Shown piece by piece: positions 1-4,256 of a stretch of DNA of 5,481 nt (its first letter is position 1; each line of letters opens with the position of its first letter). The notes beneath the pieces are model-generated. The model made no database searches. It saw only the letters and a program-made list of their open reading frames with translations, and had not been told where the DNA came from. The stretch is from an uncultured bacterium (GTDB lineage Bacteria > Verrucomicrobiota > Kiritimatiellia > RFP12 > UBA1067). Location of the stretch: assembly GCA_902779075.1 (NCBI GenBank), contig CACZAK010000272.1, positions 1 through 5,481 of the forward strand, in the 5' to 3' direction. The position numbers were made by a program, and so were the translations under genes.

Positions 1-876
1 CATCCGCTCAACGTCGCCTACGAGGCCGCCACGATCGACCTCAAGGACTGCAACATGATCGACCCGTACCACCTCCAGGCGTACGGCAAGACGACGGTGA
101 ACTACAACCGCGACGTAGACGCCTTCCCGCTCCTGCGCGCCATCTGGGAGAAGATGACCGGCGGCGAATGCCCCTACAAGTCGCCCACGGACATGGGCGT
201 GAACCGCATCGGCTTCGGCATCATCGACGACGCCGTGGTGCAGGAGGCGTCGAAGCAGGAGGTGATCCGCCGCGACTTCCGCTACATGACTGACTTCGCC
301 CTCGGCACGACCGACCGCGACTCCGTCGCCCGCGCCGACGCGCTCATGCAGAAGCTCGGCCTCAAGCCCGAGGACCGCATCCCCGTCGAGGCCGCGCGCC
401 AGGCCGCCCAGAACGCCAAGGAGGCCGGCAAGGGCAAGGCCGGCGGCGAGATCGTGTCGGGCGCCGCCATCCAGCTGAAGGACGGACGCATCATCACGGG
501 ACGCAACTCGGACGAGATGCACGCCGCCGCCGCCATGATGCTGAACGCGGTGAAGGAACTCTCCGGCATCCCCGCGCAGATTCCGCTCATCGCACCGAAC
601 GTGATCCAGTCCATCGCCCACATGAAGCACGACATCCTCAAGGGCGGCTACACCTCGCTCAACCTGGACGAGGCGCTGATCGGCCTCGCGATCTCCTGCA
701 CGACGAACCCCGCCGCGCAGATCGCCACCGAGAAGCTGAACGAGCTGCGCGGGTGCGAGGTCCACATGACGCACATCGTCACGCCCGGCGACGAGGCCGG
801 ACTCCGCCGCCTCGGCTGCCGCTTCACGAGCGACCCGTACTTCGCCTCGAACGCCCTCTTCACCGCCGGCCAGTAG
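1..876 (+). CDS. DUF1846 / UPF0371 family protein, C-terminal part (5' end outside window)
   Basis: The open frame runs from the first base of the window to TAG at 874-876, so 291 C-terminal residues are visible; family members are about 500 residues, so roughly the first two fifths lie upstream. The ATG at 55 is an internal Met and not the start, because family-like sequence (HPLNVAYEAATIDLKDCNMID) continues before it. Recognisable conserved blocks are GKTTVNYNRD (about 30 residues in), the SPTDMGVNRIGFGI block, and a C-terminal domain containing GAAIQLKDGRIITGRNS, LNLDEALIGLAIS and the closing CRFTSDPYFASNALF segment. The protein is soluble, with no membrane segment in view. Its biochemical role is not established to my knowledge, so I give no function. 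It is followed after 28 bp by a co-directional permease gene and may share its transcript, though the two jobs have no obvious link. Confidence 0.9.
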   Translation, partial: HPLNVAYEAATIDLKDCNMIDPYHLQAYGKTTVNYNRDVDAFPLLRAIWEKMTGGECPYKSPTDMGVNRIGFGIIDDAVVQEASKQEVIRRDFRYMTDFALGTTDRDSVARADALMQKLGLKPEDRIPVEAARQAAQNAKEAGKGKAGGEIVSGAAIQLKDGRIITGRNSDEMHAAAAMMLNAVKELSGIPAQIPLIAPNVIQSIAHMKHDILKGGYTSLNLDEALIGLAISCTTNPAAQIATEKLNELRGCEVHMTHIVTPGDEAGLRRLGCRFTSDPYFASNALFTAGQ

Positions 877-904
877 CGCGCGGCCCCGCTAAACGGAACT
901 GCTC

Positions 905-2374
905 ATGGGCGTGTTGCTCGCAAGCGAACGGCATACGGCGAAGGGACGCATCTTCCTCGCCATCGTCTATGCCGTGCTGGCGCTCGGCGGCCTCACGATG
1001 GTGTTGCCGTTCCTCATCATGCTCGCGTCCAGCATCTCGGGCCCGTATGACTACAACCGCCATTCGCCAGTCGTGCGCGCGCTCTGGGACCGCAACGACC
1101 GCTTCATGCGCTCGCTTGCCACGTACTTCCCGCGCTTCCCGCGCGAAATCTACCCCGACGCCCCCGAATCCTGGGGCAGTTGGGCAACCGTCGCGCGCGA
1201 TACGGAGGGCATCGCCGCCTTCGCCGCCAAATACCTCGCGCCCGCCCAGACAAACGACGCCGTCCGCGCGGACTGGAAACGCCGCGCCGAGGCGTTCCGC
1301 GACCGCACGCTTGCCTGGGACATCGACTACACCACCTGTTCCTACGACGCACGCGATGTGGCCCCGTTCGTCAAGTCCCAGACCACGCTCGACGACCTCA
1401 ACCGCACGTGGCCCGTCCGCTACCGCAGCTTCTTCGACATCTCCTTCACGGCCGAGTCGAAGATTCCCCTCGGACACGCCTCGTGGAAACCGCCGAAAGA
1501 CGACCCGAAGTACGCAATGTGGTGCGCATTCAAGGATTCATATCGCAAACGAATGGTCGCCGACGGCGACTACATCTGCCGCACGCTCCCCTTCCCGCTC
1601 ATCACTAAATCACAAACCACAAACCACGAACCACAAGCCACGGACATCCGCGCCGCACTCGCCACGCAATTCATCGAACACGGCGACCGCGACTTCTGGC
1701 GCAGCGCCTTCGCGAACTACCGGCTCGTCGCCGACTACCTCTTCGTGCGCGGACGCGCCTTCCTCAACACGCTCATCCTCGTGCTGCTCACCGTCCTCGC
1801 ACACCTCACCGTCAACCCGCTCGCCGCCTACGCGCTCTCGCGCTTCAAGATGCGCGGCACGGAGCAAATCCTTCTTTTCCTGCTTGCCACGATGGCGTTT
1901 CCCGCCGCCGTCACGGCGATTCCGGGATTCCTCCTCGTGCGCGACCTCGGATTACTCAATACCTTCGCCGCGCTCGTGCTGCCCACGGTGGCGAGCGGCA
2001 TGTCGATTTTCATCCTCAAGGGCTTCTTCGACGCCCTTCCGCGCGAGCTCTACGAGGCCGCCGCGATCGACGGCGCGTCCGAATGGCTCGTGTTCCGCAA
2101 GATCACGCTCCCGATGACCACGCCCATCCTCGCCGTCAACGCGCTCAACAGCTTCCTCGCCGCGTACAATTCGTGGGAGTGGGCGTTCCTCGTGTGCCAG
2201 AAGGAGTCGCACTGGACGCTTGCCGTGTGGATGTACCAGATGAGCCAGCAGTTCGCGGGACAGCCGTGGTACGTGATGGCCGGCTTCGTGCTTGTCTCCA
2301 TCCCCACCGCCGTCGTCTTCCTCGCCTGCCAGAAGGTCATCCTCCGCGGCATCGTGCTGCCATCAATGAAGTAG
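905..2374 (+). CDS. Carbohydrate ABC transporter permease, MalG type, with large inserted region
   Basis: Inner-membrane permease subunit of a sugar-type ABC importer (binding-protein-dependent transport inner-membrane family). TM1 is at about residues 17-43. TM2 starts near residue 286, followed by further helices to the C-terminus. The cytoplasmic EAA loop that docks the ATPase is complete: E384-A-A-x3-G390 followed by ITLP (400-403). The C-terminus (GIVLPSMK) resembles the family ending in G-x-x-x-G-x-x-K. At 489 residues it is far longer than the usual 270-300, because about 230 residues lie between TM1 and TM2, predicted to be outside the membrane. The ATG at 905 is chosen because it sits 28 bp after the previous stop and just before TM1; no strong Shine-Dalgarno is visible, only a weak GGAA. 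No MalF partner, binding protein or ATPase is in the window; the substrate cannot be told. The gene ends 4 bp from an opposing gene. Confidence 0.88.
   Translation: MGVLLASERHTAKGRIFLAIVYAVLALGGLTMVLPFLIMLASSISGPYDYNRHSPVVRALWDRNDRFMRSLATYFPRFPREIYPDAPESWGSWATVARDTEGIAAFAAKYLAPAQTNDAVRADWKRRAEAFRDRTLAWDIDYTTCSYDARDVAPFVKSQTTLDDLNRTWPVRYRSFFDISFTAESKIPLGHASWKPPKDDPKYAMWCAFKDSYRKRMVADGDYICRTLPFPLITKSQTTNHEPQATDIRAALATQFIEHGDRDFWRSAFANYRLVADYLFVRGRAFLNTLILVLLTVLAHLTVNPLAAYALSRFKMRGTEQILLFLLATMAFPAAVTAIPGFLLVRDLGLLNTFAALVLPTVASGMSIFILKGFFDALPRELYEAAAIDGASEWLVFRKITLPMTTPILAVNALNSFLAAYNSWEWAFLVCQKESHWTLAVWMYQMSQQFAGQPWYVMAGFVLVSIPTAVVFLACQKVILRGIVLPSMK
1611..1645 (+). repeat. Tandem heptamer repeat (CACRAAC)n inside the permease gene
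   Basis: Five consecutive 7-bp units: CACAAAC, CACAAAC, CACGAAC, CACAAGC, CACGGAC; the first two are identical and the last is the most degenerate. The tract is A-rich inside an otherwise very GC-rich gene and encodes a Gln/Thr/Asn/His-rich stretch (QTTNHEPQAT) at the end of the inserted extracytoplasmic region, just before the part leading to TM2. Seven is not a multiple of three, so gain or loss of one unit would shift the frame. Confidence 0.75.
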
Positions 2375-2378
2375 CCGC

Positions 2379-2585
2379 CTACGCGCTTCTCTTGCGCGCG
2401 ATGAACTCGTCCACCGCGGCAATCATGTTCTCCTCGCACTCGATGTGGAACAGCTCGAAGGAATCCATGATGAACTTAGAGACTCCATATTTCTCGAAGA
2501 GCTCGGCGACCTCTGCGCCGCTGAGGCCCTTGGCGTGACGGTACAGTTCTGCGGCAAAAACCAGATACTCCCCTTCGCGGCTCAT
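2379..2585 (-). CDS. DUF3791-type small protein (last gene of the cluster)
   Basis: Small helical protein of 68 residues that I recognise as DUF3791-like by its pattern: a first helix (EYLVFAAELYRHAKGLSG), then EVAELFEKYGVSKFI, then the SFELFHIEC-EEN-x-AAVDEFI block. This matches the family layout of two helices, a 'KYGV-x-x-(F/Y)I' turn, and an 'H-x-x-x-x-E-x-x-x-x-x-(I/V)DE(F/Y)I' ending. GTG at 2588 and ATG at 2585 are adjacent; I chose the ATG because GGAGG (2593-2597) then has a 7-nt spacing and the stop/start overlap becomes TGATG, as at the other junctions of the cluster. The gene is translationally coupled to the helper gene before it. DUF3791 genes commonly sit beside DUF3990 genes; a partner or antitoxin role is inferred from this. 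It is the third DUF3791-like gene here and is strongly diverged from the other two. Confidence 0.85.
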   Translation of the reverse strand: MSREGEYLVFAAELYRHAKGLSGAEVAELFEKYGVSKFIMDSFELFHIECEENMIAAVDEFIARKRSA

Positions 2586-2830
2586 CACAGCGCCTCCTGC
2601 GGATAGGTGAACTTGCCCGTGCGCAACTCCTCTTCGACCAACGACGCGAGCAGCTGCGGACTGTGATGCCAGAGTTTCTGCCCCTCATCAGAAATCGCAG
2701 CATACGCAGACGACGTGAAGTACTTGTTCATGGCGGACACCTCGTCGATTCCAAGCGACTCCGCAAGAAGTCCGACGACAGCCGGCGAAATCACCACCGC
2801 CAAATACCCTGCATATTTTCGCGCGTCCAT
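2585..2830 (-). CDS. Small helical helper protein of the DUF3990/DUF3791 cluster (helper 2)
   Basis: An 81-residue protein with no transmembrane or signal peptide certainty, although residues 8-23 are hydrophobic. I cannot name a family with certainty, but proteins with the pattern 'A(M/L)-x3-(Y/F)-x-S-x2-Y-x2-(L/I)-x6-L-x3-S' are familiar as neighbours of DUF3990 genes. Here this is A33-M...F38-x-S40...Y43...L53-W-H-H-S57, followed by a charged helix LVEEELRTGKF. It shares this pattern with the gene at 3640-3852. The ATG at 2830 is chosen over the adjacent GTG at 2833 because GGAGG (2838-2842) is then 7 nt away. The start overlaps the DUF3990 stop by one base (TGATG), so the two are translationally coupled, and its own end overlaps the following DUF3791 gene in the same way. 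A role as antitoxin component or accessory partner is inference from gene order. Confidence 0.8.
   Translation of the reverse strand: MDARKYAGYLAVVISPAVVGLLAESLGIDEVSAMNKYFTSSAYAAISDEGQKLWHHSPQLLASLVEEELRTGKFTYPQEAL
2593..2597 (-). promoter_or_regulatory. Shine-Dalgarno GGAGG that decides the ATG start at 2585
   Basis: GGAGG on the minus strand lies inside the last codons of the preceding gene (…QEAL-stop). It is 7 nt from the ATG at 2585 but only 4 nt from the alternative GTG at 2588, which favours the ATG. The same GGAGG-Y-GCTGTGATG string occurs at the next junction upstream (2828-2842). Confidence 0.7.
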
Positions 2831-3306
2831 CACAGCACCTCCGTGTTGACATGTCTGAGATAGCGGAATGTCCTCGGCGTGGCAAACACCAACTGGTCAT
2901 ACAGCCTCTTGACCATGAGGCCGCTTATCGTCGCCTCTTTACTGATGAAGCCCCGCATATACAGGCCGATGGTCGTATAGACGTCATCATTCGCCACAGG
3001 TCCCATGATCAGATCATATCGCACGCCGAAGTATTGTCCAGACCTGTTCGCCGCCACAAAATCAAGCCAATCCTCCGACGGGGAATCGAACCTTCTCACA
3101 AGGCATTCGGAAAACGCCGCCTCGTCAAACTCGTATGTGTTGATCATCGGAGTGCCGCCGCGCCTCGCCACGACGCTTTTCGCAAAGCGCACAGCCTGCT
3201 CGCGGTTCGTGGTGGTGTAGAATCCCGGTCCGAAATCGAGCATCCGATTCGACTCAACGAGCATCGGCATCTTCACCTCAACATTGCTGGCATGGTAGAT
3301 TGTCAT
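2830..3306 (-). CDS. DUF3990 family protein, ADP-ribosyltransferase-like, putative toxin
   Basis: A complete 158-residue DUF3990 protein. Visible family landmarks in order: N-terminal Y4-H5-A-S; LDFGPGFYTTT at 23-33 followed by N-x-E-QA-x-x-(F)A (34-42); YEFD at 58-61; the SEDWLDFV block at 77-84 with N87-R88; YDLIMGPVANDD at 97-108; and a C-terminal YDQLVFAT at 136-143. The early Y-H, the G-x-GFY-T strand and the late Q-x-x-F segment resemble the NAD-binding layout of ADP-ribosyltransferase folds; from memory DUF3990 is grouped with that fold, but I cannot verify catalysis or target. No signal peptide is visible, so it is presumably cytoplasmic. The start ATG at 3306 follows a DUF3791 gene by 34 bp; its ribosome site is weak. 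Its end is coupled by TGATG to the helper gene. Being flanked by several tiny co-directional genes suggests a toxin with protective partners. Confidence 0.85.
   Translation of the reverse strand: MTIYHASNVEVKMPMLVESNRMLDFGPGFYTTTNREQAVRFAKSVVARRGGTPMINTYEFDEAAFSECLVRRFDSPSEDWLDFVAANRSGQYFGVRYDLIMGPVANDDVYTTIGLYMRGFISKEATISGLMVKRLYDQLVFATPRTFRYLRHVNTEVL
2838..2842 (-). promoter_or_regulatory. Shine-Dalgarno GGAGG that decides the ATG start at 2830
   Basis: GGAGG on the minus strand falls within the last codons of the DUF3990 gene (…TEVL-stop). It lies 7 nt from the ATG at 2830 and 4 nt from the GTG at 2833, so it favours the ATG. It is read both as Glu-Val codons of DUF3990 and as the ribosome site of the next gene. 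Confidence 0.7.
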
Positions 3307-3340
3307 GACTTTACAGCCCTAATTTCACAACATAGAACAC

Positions 3341-3553
3341 TCAAACGCCCTTGACATACGCATCAATCTCCTTGACCATTTCTTCTTCCGTCATTGAGTC
3401 AAATATGTCAGGACACTCAGCTATGTAATTCAGGATCGCATACTGGTCGTCAAGGGCAAGAAAATCCTGCATTGAGATATTGTGAGCAGCGCAATATGCT
3501 CCCGACAACAGGAACATAATGAAAATTGAATTGTTTATTCTCTTATCGCTCAT
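3341..3553 (-). CDS. DUF3791-type small protein, upstream partner of DUF3990
   Basis: A 70-residue protein with the DUF3791 outline: helix (IFIMFLLSGAYCAAHNISMQ), then DFLALDDQYAILNYI matching the 'L-x-x-Y-x-(I/V)-x-x-(F/Y)I' turn, then ECPDIFDSMTEEEMVKEIDAYVKG, which replaces the usual 'H' with D but keeps the E..EID-x-Y ending. I place the start at the ATG at 3553. The same frame stays open to an ATG at 3643 that overlaps the previous stop (ATGA), giving 30 extra residues. Those codons run through a repeat carrying a terminator-like hairpin and a -10 box, so they look non-coding. With the start at 3553 no Shine-Dalgarno is present and the predicted transcript start is about 3 nt upstream, so translation would be leaderless. 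It precedes the intact DUF3990 gene by 34 bp. Confidence 0.75.
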   Translation of the reverse strand: MSDKRINNSIFIMFLLSGAYCAAHNISMQDFLALDDQYAILNYIAECPDIFDSMTEEEMVKEIDAYVKGV

Positions 3554-3562
3554 TGCGGCAAC

Positions 3563-3591
3563 ATTATACCAAACAGAAGGCGCGGCTACAA
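3563..3591 (-). promoter_or_regulatory. Sigma-70-type promoter with extended -10 for the intact module
   Basis: On the minus strand TTGTAG (3591-3586), a 17-bp spacer, then TATAAT (3568-3563) preceded by TGG, an extended -10. The expected transcription start is near 3556, about 3 nt before the DUF3791 ATG at 3553. The -35 box lies within the loop and arm of the hairpin just upstream, so termination of the preceding gene and initiation of the next share bases. Confidence 0.7.
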
Positions 3592-3600
3592 GTGCCGCGC
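3563..3600. repeat. 38-bp terminator/promoter repeat, copy 1
   Basis: This stretch matches 4167-4204 at 37 of 38 positions (T at 3587 versus A at 4191), in the same orientation, while the flanks on both sides are unrelated. It holds an inverted repeat, a T-rich tail and a complete extended -10 promoter, all reading to the left. No target-site duplication is visible at its borders. Confidence 0.85.
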
Positions 3601-3601
3601 C
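3579..3601 (-). terminator. Hairpin with T-rich tail after helper 1
   Basis: Perfect 8-bp GC-rich inverted repeat GGCGCGGC / GCCGCGCC with a 7-nt loop, followed in the leftward direction by TTCTGTTT. It is 38 bp after the stop of the gene at 3640-3852 and reads as an intrinsic terminator, although the T tract is interrupted. Confidence 0.55.
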
Positions 3602-3639
3602 ACCCTCGCCCTCGCCTGCTGACAGGTGTCTCAAAACGG

Positions 3640-3852
3640 TCATGTAGTACGTTGCTGCATATAAAGATACACCTGCGAGGCTCGACTCTCAGTGACAAGA
3701 GCTGTTTTAGGATTCAACAACTTTTGATAAAACCTTGAGTGATATACCTCACGCAACGCATCCTTCTCAGAAAACTTAAGCTTTCTAACAAGCGCGAGGG
3801 AGATTTCCGACACCGCTTTCTCAACAAGGTACTGAAATGTAACCTTAGACAC
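3640..3852 (-). CDS. Small helical helper protein (helper 1), paralogue of the gene at 2585-2830
   Basis: A 70-residue protein starting with GTG at 3852; GGAGG (3859-3863) is 6 nt upstream, which supports this start. It shares the pattern of the helper at 2585-2830: A32-L...Y37-x-S39...Y42-x-x-L45...L52...S56, aligning with no gap to A33-M...F38-x-S40...Y43-x-x-I46...L53...S57 of the other. Overall identity is low, so the duplication is old or the two copies were acquired separately. The gene starts inside the end of the DUF3990 stub, overlapping it by 8 bp, exactly where the intact copy follows the intact DUF3990 gene. Its TGA overlaps an ATG (ATGA, 3643-3640) that opens an in-frame extension of the next gene. 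No family name is known to me; an antitoxin or accessory role is inferred from position only. Confidence 0.75.
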   Translation of the reverse strand: MSKVTFQYLVEKAVSEISLALVRKLKFSEKDALREVYHSRFYQKLLNPKTALVTESRASQVYLYMQQRTT

Positions 3853-3919
3853 GACGCACCTCCTTCAAAGTCAATTCCGGTTTCTCAAAAAAGGCATCTG
3901 TCCCGTGATACAACCTCAT
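3845..3919 (-). pseudogene. Internally deleted DUF3990 gene, N-terminal stub of 24 codons
   Basis: Too short to be noticed as a gene, but ATG at 3919 opens MRLYHGTDAFFEKPEL followed by TLKEVRRV and TAA at 3847-3845. Aligned without gaps to the intact DUF3990 protein it matches Y4, H5, P14 and L16 at the same positions, and YHG(T/S) is the typical DUF3990 opening. The stub keeps the coupling of a live gene: GGAGG (3929-3933) upstream and a TGATG overlap with the preceding stop. Its last part reads 'K-E-V' on bases GGAGGTGC, the same bases that end the intact gene (T-E-V-L) and form the ribosome site of the helper. I infer an internal deletion of about 130-140 codons that kept the start and the 3' ribosome site. 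A 24-residue peptide could still be made. Confidence 0.75.
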
Positions 3920-4143
3920 CAAAGACGACCTCCATTCCTGCGGCAGACCTTTTGGAGATCGGCCACTGTATCGGCAAACGAAACAGTATGTTCTGCCTCG
4001 TAGCATTTTATCAGGAAGTCCATCCCTTGATACCGGTCAAGGTAATCAAATGAGACTTGATAATCAAGTCCAAAGGCTTTCGCAAACTCCGTCACGCAAG
4101 CAACGAAGTATTCCATTCTGTCTTTGGCCTTGACAAACGACAT
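3919..4143 (-). CDS. DUF3791-like small protein, first gene of the cluster
   Basis: A 74-residue protein with a recognisable DUF3791 outline: a first helix EYFVACVTEFAKAFGLDYQVSFDYL, the turn DRYQGMDFLIKCYEAEHT (compare 'KYGVSKFIMDSFELFH' in the gene at 2379-2585), and a shorter, variant ending FADTVADLQKVC. The C-terminal RRNGGRL is basic and encoded over the ribosome site of the next frame. The ATG at 4143 is supported by AAAGGA about 8 nt upstream and by a promoter whose -10 ends 23 nt before it. The TGA overlaps the ATG of the DUF3990 stub (TGATG), so this is the upstream partner of the lost toxin just as the gene at 3341-3553 is for the intact one. It should be the first gene on the transcript. 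Confidence 0.78.
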   Translation of the reverse strand: MSFVKAKDRMEYFVACVTEFAKAFGLDYQVSFDYLDRYQGMDFLIKCYEAEHTVSFADTVADLQKVCRRNGGRL

Positions 4144-4166
4144 TCTGTATTCCTTTCAACGGCGGT

Positions 4167-4195
4167 ATTATACCAAACAGAAGGCGCGGCAACAA
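4167..4195 (-). promoter_or_regulatory. Sigma-70-type promoter with extended -10 for the small-gene cluster
   Basis: On the minus strand TTGTTG (4195-4190), a 17-bp spacer, then TATAAT (4172-4167) preceded by TGG. The expected start near 4160 gives a leader of about 16 nt with AAAGGA before the ATG at 4143. Confidence 0.75.
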
Positions 4196-4204
4196 GTGCC
4201 GCGC
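4183..4204 (-). terminator. Hairpin with T-rich tail downstream of fabD
   Basis: Inverted repeat with 7 paired bases (GCGCGGC / GCCGCGC) around a 7-nt loop, followed leftward by TTCTGTTT. It is 52 bp after the fabD stop and is the only terminator-like structure between fabD and the cluster. The outermost pair present in copy 1 is lost here. The rest of the fabD-cluster gap (4205-4256) shows nothing recognisable. Confidence 0.55.
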
Positions 4205-4256
4205 TCCGTTTTAGTTTCATACCATAAATGTGCTGAAACGCGCTTGCCGGCTGTCC

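Larger units (their letters stand above)
4167..4204. repeat. 38-bp terminator/promoter repeat, copy 2
   Basis: Near-identical to 3563-3600 (one mismatch) and in the same orientation, 604 bp away. It sits between fabD and the small-gene cluster. The similarity stops sharply at both ends, so it is a discrete element and not just the edge of a longer recent duplication. Confidence 0.85.

Noticed and set aside
860..1477. A 205-codon open frame on the minus strand opposite the permease
   Set aside because: Antisense shadow with Gly/Arg/Glu/Val bias and no recognisable domain.
753..2117. A 454-codon open frame on the plus strand overlapping the permease gene
   Set aside because: Its product is a low-complexity Arg/Ser/Pro/Thr-rich string typical of an out-of-phase reading of GC-rich DNA, and the overlapping permease frame has clear family motifs.
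2851..3354. A 167-codon plus-strand frame opposite DUF3990
   Set aside because: The minus strand encodes a clear DUF3990 protein here; the plus frame is His/Arg-rich with no motif.
3526..4053. Plus-strand frames at 3526-3738 and 3739-4053
   Set aside because: They run antisense through the promoter repeat and the small minus-strand genes, which have better starts, ribosome sites and family patterns.
3563..4204. A two-repeat CRISPR array
   Set aside because: The two 38-bp repeats are 604 bp apart with genes between them; there is no regular spacer and no cas gene.
3563..4204. A transposon or composite mobile element bounded by the 38-bp repeats
   Set aside because: No transposase, no target-site duplication, and the repeats carry promoter and terminator signals that explain their position.
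4205..4256. Small RNA or small gene between fabD and the repeat
   Set aside because: No open frame of useful length (an ATG there is stopped after two codons) and no convincing structure.
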